Shown here in pieces: positions 8,923-16,938 of a DNA stretch of 44,650 nucleotides (positions within the stretch are counted from its first letter, which is position 1; each line of letters begins with the position of its first letter). Below the pieces are notes generated by a model that was given only the letters and a program-made list of their open reading frames with translations, was not told the origin of the DNA and did not search any database. Made by a program: the position numbers and the translations under genes. The DNA comes from Sediminibacterium sp. (GTDB taxonomy: Bacteria; Bacteroidota; Bacteroidia; Chitinophagales; Chitinophagaceae): contig JAEUVE010000002.1 in assembly GCA_016786865.1 (NCBI GenBank), positions 1 through 44,650 of the forward strand, written 5' to 3'.

Positions 8923-8949
8923 GTATCTTTATCGTTCTGAATGAAGCGC

Positions 8950-8973
8950 TTTGCACAATTATTTTTTGCACAA
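8950..8973. repeat. Two direct TTTGCACAA repeats in the gyrA leader
   Basis: TTTGCACAA occurs at 8950-8958 and 8965-8973, 15 bases apart start to start. The pair lies between the gyrA start codon and the -7 motif, in what should be the 5' untranslated region. Outer GCTTTG and CAAAGC arms (8948-8953 and 8971-8976) could also form a small hairpin. The spacing is not a helical turn, so a protein operator is only one possibility. Confidence 0.4.
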
Positions 8974-8983
8974 AGCAGGTTGG

Positions 8984-8991
8984 CGAAGATA
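8984..8991 (-). promoter_or_regulatory. Putative -7 element of the gyrA promoter
   Basis: The minus strand reads TATCTTCG, an exact fit to the Bacteroidota TAnnTTCG variant of the -7 box. It lies about 62 bases before the gyrA ATG. No clear TTTG -33 box was found at the preferred spacing. Confidence 0.4.
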
Positions 8992-9040
8992 GCTTTTTTT
9001 GGTGGTTGAAATCCGTTAAAATCAAGGTTTTTTACGGGTT

Positions 9041-9049
9041 TTATCCACA
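9041..9049 (+). promoter_or_regulatory. Single perfect DnaA-box sequence in the gyrA divergent region
   Basis: TTATCCACA matches the consensus DnaA box exactly. It lies between the divergent gyrA and saccharopine-dehydrogenase-like genes. Only one box is present, so an origin is not suggested. DnaA may modulate one of the flanking promoters, or the match may be chance. Confidence 0.3.
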
Positions 9050-9140
9050 GTTGTGAACATGCATAATGAGTTGATTTTCATCTATTAGCAACAATTGTTC
9101 TATATTTAGATTTTTATACCAGCCGAAGCATCCGTTTTAT

Positions 9141-10439
9141 ATGAGCAAAGCAAAACATATTTTACTTTTCGGAGCAGGAAAATCTGCTACCGTTTTGATT
9201 GAATTCCTGGGCAAAGTGACCCGCAAAAACCAGTGGATCTGCACCGTAGCCGACATGAATCAGGAAGCTATCGAAGCCAAAACCAGCGGTTTTGAAACAC
9301 TCCGCGCAAAAGCCGTTCAGCTGACCGATGATTTAGCAAGAAAGACCCTGATTGCAGAGGCCGATGTGGTAATTTCCATGATGCCCCCTGCCCTGCACCA
9401 TCTGGTAGCCAAGGATTGTCTGGCATTGAAAAAACACCTGCTCACCGCTTCCTATATTGACCCGCAGATCCGCGAAATGGAAAAAGAAATTGCAGCAGCA
9501 GGCCTGTTGTTTTTAGGTGAAATGGGACTGGATCCCGGAATCGATCACATGAGCGCCATGAATATGATCGATCATATTCACGCACAGGGCGGAAAGATCA
9601 ACACTTTTAAATCGCACTGCGGAGGCCTTGTGGCACCAGAGAGCGACAACAACCCCTGGCACTATAAAATCAGCTGGAACCCACGCAATGTGGTTACCGC
9701 AGGCCAGGCTGGTGCAATTTTCAAAGAGCAGCAGCACACGCAAAAAAAAGAATACCTCGATATGTTCCGGAACTGTGGTACCGTGAACATCAAAGGACTG
9801 GGCCCCCTGGCCTTCTACCCCAACCGGGATTCATTAAGTTATATTCCTGTATATGGATTAACCGAAGCGGATACATTTGTACGTACCACCCTTCGTTATC
9901 CAGACTTCTGTACCGGCTGGCAAAAAATAATTGAAGCAGGACTTACTTCCGATGAAACCATCGTCAACACCGATGGCCTCAGCTATGCGGATTTTTTAAA
10001 GACCAGGCTTGCAGCCAATCATATTGCACTGGATACCGACCTGCTGAAAGAACAATTTGTATTCCTCGGACTGAATGATACCACGCTCATTAACAAAGGA
10101 GCACAACCTGTTTCCACTGTTTTACAGCAGCTGATGGAAGAAAAATGGAAGCTCGAAAAGGGAGATAAAGACATGATTGTGATGCTGCACGAAATCGAGT
10201 ATACCCTCAACGGGAAAGCACACAGTGTACAGAGTGAACTGATTGTAAAAGGAGATGATGAACTACGTACGGCAATGGCCAAAACCGTTGGCTTACCGTT
10301 GGGCATTGCAGCCACCCTGCTCCTGGAAAACAAGATCACGCTTCGTGGTTTGCATATCCCTATTTTACCGGCTTTTTATGAGCCTGTACTGGAAGCATTG
10401 GCCGAAGAAGGAGTTCGCTTCGAAGAAACTGAATTATAA
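9141..10439 (+). CDS. Saccharopine dehydrogenase family oxidoreductase
   Basis: This 432-residue protein of the saccharopine dehydrogenase/reductase (LYS9-like) family uses NAD(P) to interconvert saccharopine and amino-acid semialdehydes in lysine metabolism. The Rossmann nucleotide-binding loop GAGKSATVL is at residues 11-19. The family motif ISMMPPALHH is at 79-88, and GEMGLDPGIDHM (126-137) is the typical helix at the start of the substrate domain. The C-terminal two thirds form the alpha/beta saccharopine-binding domain. It leads a tight plus-strand run with the EVE and sirtuin genes. Whether it works in lysine breakdown or in another reductive step is not settled by sequence. The 10 bp palindrome AACAATTGTT at 9090-9099, about 40 bases before the ATG, is a possible operator. 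Confidence 0.9.
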   Translation: MSKAKHILLFGAGKSATVLIEFLGKVTRKNQWICTVADMNQEAIEAKTSGFETLRAKAVQLTDDLARKTLIAEADVVISMMPPALHHLVAKDCLALKKHLLTASYIDPQIREMEKEIAAAGLLFLGEMGLDPGIDHMSAMNMIDHIHAQGGKINTFKSHCGGLVAPESDNNPWHYKISWNPRNVVTAGQAGAIFKEQQHTQKKEYLDMFRNCGTVNIKGLGPLAFYPNRDSLSYIPVYGLTEADTFVRTTLRYPDFCTGWQKIIEAGLTSDETIVNTDGLSYADFLKTRLAANHIALDTDLLKEQFVFLGLNDTTLINKGAQPVSTVLQQLMEEKWKLEKGDKDMIVMLHEIEYTLNGKAHSVQSELIVKGDDELRTAMAKTVGLPLGIAATLLLENKITLRGLHIPILPAFYEPVLEALAEEGVRFEETEL

Positions 10440-10464
10440 ATCCATACGGTTAATTGAAAACAAT

Positions 10465-10875
10465 ATGAACTACTGGCTCATCAAATCTGAACCATTTAAA
10501 TACAGTTGGGAACAGTTTGAAAAAGACCAACAAACCTTCTGGGACGGGGTAAGAAATTACCAGGCCCGCAACAACCTGAAAGCCATGAAAAAAGGTGATC
10601 TGGCTTTCTGGTATCACAGCAATGAAGGAATGGAAATTGTGGGGATTGCCGAAGTGGCGAAGGAATTTTACCAGGATCCAACCACCGAAGACCCGGCCTG
10701 GGTTGTGGTCGATTTCAAGCCACACAAAAAATTAAAAAAGCCCGTTACGCTGGCTGCCGTTAAAGCAGACAAACGCCTGGCCAATATGGCGCTGGTGCGT
10801 TTGGGGCGGTTGTCGGTACAGCCCGTTACCCCGGAGGAATGGAATATTGTGATGGAGCTGAGCGGAACAAAATAA
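10465..10875 (+). CDS. EVE domain-containing protein
   Basis: This 136-residue protein consists of a single EVE domain, the PUA-like fold of human THYN1 that binds modified bases in DNA or RNA. The diagnostic N-terminus MNYWLIKSEP is present. Internal family features follow: TFWDGVRNYQARN, then FWYHSNEG, then PAWVVVDFKP. I chose the ATG at 10465 because the family starts exactly there; upstream codons in the same frame overlap the preceding gene. It begins 25 bases after the preceding stop and is followed after 9 bases by the sirtuin gene, so all three are probably one transcript. The cellular ligand is unknown. Confidence 0.9.
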   Translation: MNYWLIKSEPFKYSWEQFEKDQQTFWDGVRNYQARNNLKAMKKGDLAFWYHSNEGMEIVGIAEVAKEFYQDPTTEDPAWVVVDFKPHKKLKKPVTLAAVKADKRLANMALVRLGRLSVQPVTPEEWNIVMELSGTK

Positions 10876-10884
10876 ATTCCGGAT

Positions 10885-11580
10885 ATGCAAAAACTAGTGG
10901 TTCTCACAGGTGCAGGCATTAGTGCGGAAAGCGGTATTAAAACCTTCCGCGACAGCGGCGGCTTATGGGAAGGATACGATGTTTATGAAGTAGCCAGCCC
11001 ACGTGGCTGGGCAAAGAATCCCGCACTGGTATTGGATTTCTACAATATGCGGCGGAAAAATGTAGCGGAAGCAACTCCCAATGCCGCACACATCGGACTG
11101 GTTGCACTGGAAAATGATTTTGATGTACAGATCATTACGCAAAATGTAGACGACCTACATGAAAGAGCTGGCAGTAAAAATGTATTGCACCTTCATGGAG
11201 AAATCTTTAAAATGCGCAGCGAGCTGGACGTTTACCACGAACAGATCGTTACTGTAAAAGGGGATATTCATCCGGGCGATACGGCCCCGGACGGCGGACA
11301 ATACCGTCCGCATATCGTATGGTTCGAAGAAGCTGTTCCCATGCTTGAACCTGCAGTAGAACTGGTAAGACAGGCCGATATTTTTGTAATCATCGGAACC
11401 TCCCTGCAGGTATATCCTGCGGCAGGATTAATTCATGATGTTCCCCGAAGCACTCCCAGGTACATCATTGATACAAACATACCCGCGCTCCCTGCAGACC
11501 TTCGGGTAAAACCCATACAGGCAGCAGCTTCCGAAGGAGTAGCCCTGCTAACCAACCTGCTGAAAGAAGATTTTATTTAA
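10885..11580 (+). CDS. cobB: NAD-dependent protein deacylase, sirtuin class III-like
   Basis: This 231-residue SIR2-family enzyme removes acyl groups from lysines using NAD+. It has the NAD-binding motifs GAGISAES (9-16) and TQNVDDLHERAGS (85-97), the catalytic histidine H104 in HLHGE, and the second NAD motif IGTSLQVYPAAG. Y53 and R56 reproduce the Tyr-x-x-Arg pair that lets class III sirtuins (SIRT5, CobB) accept succinyl and malonyl lysine. The small domain between about residues 106 and 145 contains no cysteine, so the usual structural Cys4 zinc site is absent. Its 3' end overlaps the convergent SpmAB gene by 8 bases. Confidence 0.92.
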   Translation: MQKLVVLTGAGISAESGIKTFRDSGGLWEGYDVYEVASPRGWAKNPALVLDFYNMRRKNVAEATPNAAHIGLVALENDFDVQIITQNVDDLHERAGSKNVLHLHGEIFKMRSELDVYHEQIVTVKGDIHPGDTAPDGGQYRPHIVWFEEAVPMLEPAVELVRQADIFVIIGTSLQVYPAAGLIHDVPRSTPRYIIDTNIPALPADLRVKPIQAAASEGVALLTNLLKEDFI

Positions 11581-12832
11581 AGAAGATATAGGCAATACCG
11601 ATCGCTGCAATTACCCCGATCAGATCGGCCAGCATACCTGCCCAGATGGCATAACGCACCCGTTTGATGCCTACACTGCCAAAGTAAAGGGCGATGATGT
11701 AGAATGTGGTATCTGCACTGCCCTGAAACGTACTGGCCAGCTGACCAACAAAGCTATCGGGTCCATGTGTTTTAAAAATATCCAGCATCAGTCCCCTTGC
11801 ACCTCCTCCACTGAAAGGTCGCATGATGGCAACCGGAAGTGCCGGTACAAATTCTCCGGTGGAACCCACGGTAGTAAAGCACCAGGTAATGCCGTTGATG
11901 ATGGCATCCAAAGCGCCGCTTTCGCGGAATACCCGAATAGACACCAGCATTCCCACCAGATAGGGTATCACTTTCAGGATCACTTCCCATCCCTGTTTGG
12001 CGCCATCAATAAAAGCATCAAATACATTGATCTTTTTTACATATCCGCCAATAATGAACGTGCAGATAATCAGAAAAAGAATGATATTACCCAGCACATT
12101 GCTGAAGGTTTCCTTGGTCAGCAAGGTAGGAACAGGAATATCTTTTTGGGAAGGCAATCCCTGAATAAACCAGGCAAATAAGAATATACCGGTTGCGATG
12201 GTTCCGATCCATGCAATCAGTACCCGGTCGAACTTCAGCCGCTGGTACAGACCGGTAATAACGATGCTTGCAATGGTGGCAACAGAAGTAGCCAGCATCA
12301 ATGGAACAAACACACTCGTGGGGTTGGTACTGCCTGCACCAGCCCGGTATGCGATGATGGACAGTGGTATTAAAGTAAGTCCGCTGGTATGCAGTACCAG
12401 GAACATGATCTGTGCATTAGATGCTGTTTCTTTTTGCGGGTTCAGGGTCTGTAAACTCTCCATGGCCTTTAAACCAAAAGGTGTTGCAGCATTGTCGAGC
12501 CCCAGCATATTGGCGCTGAAGTTCATCACCATCTGCCCCATGGCGGGATGCTTATCGGGAACTTCAGGAAACAGTCGTTTCATGAATGGATTCAGTATTC
12601 TCGCCAGGAAATTGATGGCGCCTGCTTTTTCGCCAATATTCATTAGCCCCATAAAGAAAACCATCACACCCGTGAGCGGAAGGGCAATATCCATTACCGA
12701 AGACTTGGAAGCATCAAAAATACCTTCTACCAGCTTGCGGAAAATTTCATAATCCTGAAACACAATGAGTTTAATCAATGCAATCACCAGACCGATGATG
12801 AAAAACAGAATCCAAACGTAGTTCAGTGCCAT
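11573..12832 (-). CDS. Nucleoside-recognition (SpmA/SpmB-type) fused membrane protein
   Basis: This 419-residue polytopic inner-membrane protein joins SpmA-like and SpmB-like halves, each with a Gate (nucleoside recognition) domain. The N-terminal half has MNFSANMLGLDNAATPFGLK around residues 103-122, the hallmark of SpmA. The C-terminal half has the SpmB-type RPFSGGGARG segment and ASTFQGSADTTFY. Hydrophobic segments alternate throughout. In spore formers the two proteins affect spore core dehydration; in non-spore-forming Bacteroidota the fused form is common and its transported substrate is unknown. It is a single gene, convergent with the sirtuin and divergent from ychF. Confidence 0.88.
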   Translation of the reverse strand: MALNYVWILFFIIGLVIALIKLIVFQDYEIFRKLVEGIFDASKSSVMDIALPLTGVMVFFMGLMNIGEKAGAINFLARILNPFMKRLFPEVPDKHPAMGQMVMNFSANMLGLDNAATPFGLKAMESLQTLNPQKETASNAQIMFLVLHTSGLTLIPLSIIAYRAGAGSTNPTSVFVPLMLATSVATIASIVITGLYQRLKFDRVLIAWIGTIATGIFLFAWFIQGLPSQKDIPVPTLLTKETFSNVLGNIILFLIICTFIIGGYVKKINVFDAFIDGAKQGWEVILKVIPYLVGMLVSIRVFRESGALDAIINGITWCFTTVGSTGEFVPALPVAIMRPFSGGGARGLMLDIFKTHGPDSFVGQLASTFQGSADTTFYIIALYFGSVGIKRVRYAIWAGMLADLIGVIAAIGIAYIFFK

Positions 12833-12876
12833 GCGTCTAAGGTAAGCGATTGCCTTTATTTACCAAGGGGATTTCG

Positions 12877-12884
12877 TACCTTCG
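12877..12884 (+). promoter_or_regulatory. Putative -7 element of the ychF promoter
   Basis: TACCTTCG fits the TAnnTTCG form of the Bacteroidota -7 box and lies 27 bases before the ychF ATG. A TTG at 12850-12852 is a possible -33 box, but at 24 bases the spacing is longer than usual. Confidence 0.4.
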
Positions 12885-12911
12885 CCCCCTCAAAATTTAA
12901 AAAAGCGCAAA

Positions 12912-14015
12912 ATGGCTTTACAAGCAGGTATAGTGGGGTTACCCAATGTTGGAAAATCAACTTTGTTCAACGCAGTTAGTAATAGTGCAAAAGCACAGGC
13001 AAGCAATTATCGTTTCTGCACCATCGAACCCAATGTGGGACTGGTGGATGTACCCGATACCCGCCTGGACAAGCTGGCCGAACTGGTACTGCCTGTAAGA
13101 ACCGTTCCTACCCAGATTGAAATCGTGGATATTGCCGGCCTGGTAAAGGGTGCCAGCAAGGGAGAAGGACTGGGTAACAAATTCCTTGGAAACATCAAGG
13201 AAGTAGATGCGATCATTCATGTAATCCGTTGTTTTGAAGACGAGAACGTACTGCGCGAAGAAGGTGCCATCAACCCCATTTCCGATAAGGAAATCATCGA
13301 AACAGAACTGCAACTGAAAGACCTGGAAAGCGTGGAGAAGAAAATGCAGCGGGTAGAAAAAATGGCCCGGGTAGGCAGCGATACCAAGGCAAAAGCAGAG
13401 TTTGAAATACTCAGCAGATGCAAGGCCCACCTGGAATCCGGCAAAAGTATTCACTCTATGAAGCTGAGCAAAGAAGAGAATGCAGCTATTGCAGATCTGT
13501 TCCTGCTCACCGACAAACCCGTACTGTACGTGGCCAATGTGGATGAAGCATCCATGCATACCGGTAATGCATTCTCCGATAAACTGAAAGAAGTAGCTGA
13601 GGCAGAAGGCGCGGAAGTGATCATAATGTGTAACAATATTGAAGCACAGATTGCAGAAATGGAGAATCCGGAAGACAAGCAGATGTTCATGGAAGAATAC
13701 AAAATGACCGAACCTGCACTGAACCGTTTAATCAGAAGCGCTTACCATCTGCTGAACCTCGACACCTATTTTACTGCCGGTGTTCAGGAAGTACGTGCAT
13801 GGACCATTCATAAAGGATGGAAAGCACCACAGGCAGCCAGTGTAATCCATACCGATTTTGAAAAAGGATTCATCAAGGCCGAAGTAATCGCCTACGAAGA
13901 TTTTATTAAATACGGCAGTGAAGCTGCCTGCAGGGAAAATGGTCGTTTACGTATTGAGGGTAAGGAATATGTAGTGAAAGACGGAGACATCATGCACTTC
14001 CGCTTCAATGTATAA
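12912..14015 (+). CDS. ychF: Redox-regulated ATPase YchF (Obg-like)
   Basis: This 367-residue protein is the bacterial OLA1/YchF P-loop ATPase, a ribosome-associated member of the Obg GTPase superfamily that prefers ATP. The P-loop GLPNVGKS is at residues 9-16 and is followed by the switch region NYRFCTIEPN. The G3 motif lies in DIAGLVKGASKGEG. In place of the guanine-specific NKxD it has NVDE, the YchF-type change associated with ATP use. The coiled-coil insertion lies around 125-205 and a TGS domain ends the protein. It is the first gene of a plus-strand run with the FAD oxidoreductase starting 9 bases downstream. Confidence 0.97.
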   Translation: MALQAGIVGLPNVGKSTLFNAVSNSAKAQASNYRFCTIEPNVGLVDVPDTRLDKLAELVLPVRTVPTQIEIVDIAGLVKGASKGEGLGNKFLGNIKEVDAIIHVIRCFEDENVLREEGAINPISDKEIIETELQLKDLESVEKKMQRVEKMARVGSDTKAKAEFEILSRCKAHLESGKSIHSMKLSKEENAAIADLFLLTDKPVLYVANVDEASMHTGNAFSDKLKEVAEAEGAEVIIMCNNIEAQIAEMENPEDKQMFMEEYKMTEPALNRLIRSAYHLLNLDTYFTAGVQEVRAWTIHKGWKAPQAASVIHTDFEKGFIKAEVIAYEDFIKYGSEAACRENGRLRIEGKEYVVKDGDIMHFRFNV

Positions 14016-14024
14016 CCCGACTAT

Positions 14025-15152
14025 ATGAGTTTGCTTTCTCTTTGGGAACAGGAAACCTATTATACCCGAAACGATGTAACCATCATCGGAGGTGGATTGA
14101 TGGGCCTGTGGACCGCCATAGAACTCAAGCTGCAAGCCCCTTCCCTTTCGGTTACCATACTGGAACGGCACAGCACCCCTTTGGGGGCATCTACCCGGAA
14201 TGCCGGCTTTGCCTGTTTTGGCAGCTTAACCGAACTCCTGTTTGATGAATCCAAAATGGGAACCGATGAAATGTTGCGCATTGTAGCAATGCGTTACAAA
14301 GGCATCCAGAAAATCAAAGCCTTTCTTTCTGAAGAAGCCATTGCCCTTGATCCCTGCGGAGGATATGAACCGCTGAAAAATTATGCCGGAGCGGAATTAC
14401 TGAACAGCCAGATCCATTACCTGAACGGACTGCTGAAACCCATCACCGGAACAGGTCAGAGTTTTATCAATGCAACAGACCGCCTGGGATACATTGGACT
14501 AAAGAATTTTGATCAGCTCGTGTACAACCCATTAGAAGCGGGTATTCACAGCGGCAAACTGGTGAACGGCCTTACGGCCCTTGCCCTCAGCAAGGGTGTG
14601 AAGATCCTCAATGGTGTAACTGTAACTGAATTTAAGGAAACCGGTAATGGAATAGAACTACTGACCAACCAGTCTGTATTGCTCAAAACGGGGAAACTGG
14701 TGGTTTGTACGAATGGATTCACATCCGCACTCCTGCCCCGGTTAAATATAGAGCCGGCCAGGGGACAAATCATATTAACAGCGCCGATCGCTGGTTTAAA
14801 AACCAGGGGCACGTTCCATTTTGATGAAGGTTTTTATTATTGGAGAAATATCGGCAACCAGATATTGCTGGGTGGCGCAAGAAACAGCGATTTTGTACAG
14901 GAGCGTACCACCAGCCTGGAAGGGTCGGATGCAATACGAAACATCCTGAAAGACTTTCTTCACCGGCACCTCGATACCGACCAGCCCATCGAAATTGTGC
15001 AGAGCTGGAGCGGCATCATGGGATTCACGCCCGATAAGCATCCGCTTTGCCAGGCTGTTTCGGACAATGCAGTTGCTGCTATTGCCTGCAATGGAATGGG
15101 GGTAGCGCTCACGCCGGTCATTGCAGAAACCGTAACAAAAATGATCCTCTGA
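14025..15152 (+). CDS. FAD-dependent oxidoreductase, DAO family
   Basis: This 375-residue flavoprotein has the D-amino-acid oxidase/glycine oxidase fold. The dinucleotide-binding loop GGGLMG (22-27) is preceded by a beta strand and followed by a Glu-ending strand (ILERH). ASTRNAGFACFG is the second FAD contact typical of DAO proteins. The segment LLGGARN lies in the substrate domain, and the C-terminal GIMGFTPDKHPL and CNGMGVALTP complete the FAD site. Substrates of this family are secondary or primary amines and amino acids; which one cannot be read here. It lies 9 bases after ychF and 15 bases or more before the glutamine cyclotransferase. No signal peptide is seen. Confidence 0.88.
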   Translation: MSLLSLWEQETYYTRNDVTIIGGGLMGLWTAIELKLQAPSLSVTILERHSTPLGASTRNAGFACFGSLTELLFDESKMGTDEMLRIVAMRYKGIQKIKAFLSEEAIALDPCGGYEPLKNYAGAELLNSQIHYLNGLLKPITGTGQSFINATDRLGYIGLKNFDQLVYNPLEAGIHSGKLVNGLTALALSKGVKILNGVTVTEFKETGNGIELLTNQSVLLKTGKLVVCTNGFTSALLPRLNIEPARGQIILTAPIAGLKTRGTFHFDEGFYYWRNIGNQILLGGARNSDFVQERTTSLEGSDAIRNILKDFLHRHLDTDQPIEIVQSWSGIMGFTPDKHPLCQAVSDNAVAAIACNGMGVALTPVIAETVTKMIL

Positions 15153-15206
15153 TAAGGATTCAAAAACATGAATATTTCTTTCCTACTTTTAATGCAACAA
15201 TCTCGT

Positions 15207-16010
15207 ATGAAAAAAATTGCCGGAATAGTCCTGTTGCTCACTGTTTTGATCAGCAGCTGTAAAGAAAATACCAGTGAAAACAATGAACCTGTGATCAACC
15301 AGGCCATCCAGTTGCCGGCTACCATCAATTATTCCATTGTACAAGTGCTGCCACACGATACTTCATCTTACACACAGGGATTGTTCTGGCACAACAATAA
15401 GCTCTATGAGGGCACCGGCTGGTATGGGGAAGGAAAAATTCTGACCACCGATCTCGCAAGTGGTAAAAGCGAAAGGAAAGTAACCATCGGTAACAATTAT
15501 TTTGGAGAAGGTATTGCCTTGCTCAACAATAAAATTTACCAGCTTACCTGGCAGGAACACAAGGTATTTGTTTACGATGCGGCCAGTTTTAAGAAGGAAA
15601 AGGAATTCGACTGGACCTACGAAGGCTGGGGAATTACCACAGATGGCAGGCAGCTGATTGTGAGTACCGGCGGAAGCAATCTGTACTATGTAAACCCCGA
15701 AACATTTAAAGTGGAAAGAACCCTGGGCGTATCAGACAACAATGGTTATGTGAGCAATCTCAACGAGTTGGAATATGTAGATGGCTTTATTTATGCCAAT
15801 ATCTACAATACAGATCTCATCGTAAAGATCGATCCTGCAACCGGTTCCGTGACCGGCAGAATGGATTTCACCGATCTGCTGCAAAAAACCAACCAGCCCA
15901 TTTATCCCAACAAAGATGTGTTGAACGGTATTGCCTATGATCCAGGCAAAAAAAGTTTCTACATTACCGGAAAACGCTGGCCGGCACTCTATGAAATTAA
16001 ATTGAATTAG
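15207..16010 (+). CDS. Glutaminyl-peptide cyclotransferase, lipoprotein
   Basis: This 267-residue protein belongs to the plant/bacterial-type glutamine cyclotransferase family, which cyclises N-terminal glutamine of peptides and proteins to pyroglutamate. It has a lipoprotein signal, MKKIAGIVLLLTVLISSC, with lipidation predicted at C18, so it probably acts in the periplasm or at the outer membrane. The beta-propeller sequence shows family landmarks: HDTSSYTQGLFW, then YEGTGWYGEG, then NELEYVDGFIYANIY, and NGIAYDPGKKSFYITGKRWP at the end. I prefer the ATG at 15207 because it gives a canonical signal peptide. The upstream ATG at 15168 is preceded by AAGGA and would add 13 residues. The 3' end overlaps the convergent methyltransferase gene by 14 bases. 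Confidence 0.9.
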   Translation: MKKIAGIVLLLTVLISSCKENTSENNEPVINQAIQLPATINYSIVQVLPHDTSSYTQGLFWHNNKLYEGTGWYGEGKILTTDLASGKSERKVTIGNNYFGEGIALLNNKIYQLTWQEHKVFVYDAASFKKEKEFDWTYEGWGITTDGRQLIVSTGGSNLYYVNPETFKVERTLGVSDNNGYVSNLNELEYVDGFIYANIYNTDLIVKIDPATGSVTGRMDFTDLLQKTNQPIYPNKDVLNGIAYDPGKKSFYITGKRWPALYEIKLN

Positions 16011-16914
16011 GGGTATCCTCTTTTCGGAAAACATAAATCACCGAACTGCACTTATTCTGATTGAACAGGGTTTTCAGGTTAGACAAAAATCCCTGCCAGC
16101 AGGCAGACAGCAAGGCCGGCTTTCCTCGTTTGTATTGTTCACTCAGCATGGCTACATAAAAGGAATCGAACCACATAGGCAATTTGGCCTTTAATTCAAA
16201 TCCGTATTTTTTTCCAAGGTCCTTCATGGCAGCCGGTGAAAAATGATAGAGATGTCTTGGCACATCATAAGCCGCCCAACAGGCTCCGTAATACCTTGCA
16301 TCAGACGAAGTGTAATTAGGAACGGCAATGATCAGCTGACCATCTTTATGCAATAATCTTTTAAAATGATTCCAGTATCCATCCAAATCGTGTACGTGTT
16401 CCAGTACATGCCACAAGGTGATGGCATCAAAACTTCCGGCTTCCAGTTGATGAATGGCATGCGGTGTAAGTAATTCAAGGCCATGATTGTTCAAGGCCTG
16501 CGTCCTTGCTGTTCCATCCGGCTCCAGTCCTTTCACCTGCCATCCTTTCAACTTCATAGTATTACTAAATGCACCAGTACCCGCACCAATATCCAATATA
16601 CGGCCGTTAAAGAGTCCGGTCATTTTCCTGACCAGTTTGTATTTCTGAACCAACGTATAATTTCTTACAAGATGGTAGAGTTTGTTGATCAACCCTTCTT
16701 TGGTATCGCTGTGAGAAACATAGCTGTCTGAACGGTAATAAGGCCCAATGCCTTCCATGTCGGGCACATCCTGCGTAAAACGAAGCGTACAGGTATCACA
16801 ATGCCAGATAGAAAAAGATTCTTTGCTGACCGTATAATCGATTGCATTCAACGATGGATGAATGGCTTCCGAATAACAGGCAGGACAATGGGTACGATGA
16901 ATTAATGCAGACAT
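15997..16914 (-). CDS. Class I SAM-dependent methyltransferase with N-terminal zinc ribbon
   Basis: This 305-residue protein starts with a probable zinc ribbon (C10-x2-C13 and C39-x2-C42). A Rossmann-type methyltransferase domain follows, with SAM-binding motif I ILDIGAGTG (106-114), the acidic end of strand 2 in GLEPD, and the post-motif LWHVLEHVHD. This arrangement is common in methyltransferases linked to polysaccharide or small-molecule modification; the substrate is unknown. It is the last gene of a four-gene minus-strand run behind the TPR, barrel and HU-CCDC81 genes (24 bases after the last), which suggests an envelope-related role. That link is inference. Confidence 0.85.
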   Translation of the reverse strand: MSALIHRTHCPACYSEAIHPSLNAIDYTVSKESFSIWHCDTCTLRFTQDVPDMEGIGPYYRSDSYVSHSDTKEGLINKLYHLVRNYTLVQKYKLVRKMTGLFNGRILDIGAGTGAFSNTMKLKGWQVKGLEPDGTARTQALNNHGLELLTPHAIHQLEAGSFDAITLWHVLEHVHDLDGYWNHFKRLLHKDGQLIIAVPNYTSSDARYYGACWAAYDVPRHLYHFSPAAMKDLGKKYGFELKAKLPMWFDSFYVAMLSEQYKRGKPALLSACWQGFLSNLKTLFNQNKCSSVIYVFRKEDTPNSI

Positions 16915-16938
16915 TCAAATAGTGATTAACAAGAAAAC

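Noticed and set aside
9041..9049. DnaA box as evidence for an origin of replication
   Set aside because: There is only one box, with no AT-rich unwinding element and no dnaA/dnaN/rpmH neighbours.
10465..11580. EVE plus SIR2 genes as an anti-phage pair
   Set aside because: The sirtuin has full deacylase motifs (Y53, R56, H104) of the CobB type rather than a defence SIR2 domain, and the neighbours are metabolic genes. The EVE protein is a stand-alone housekeeping form.
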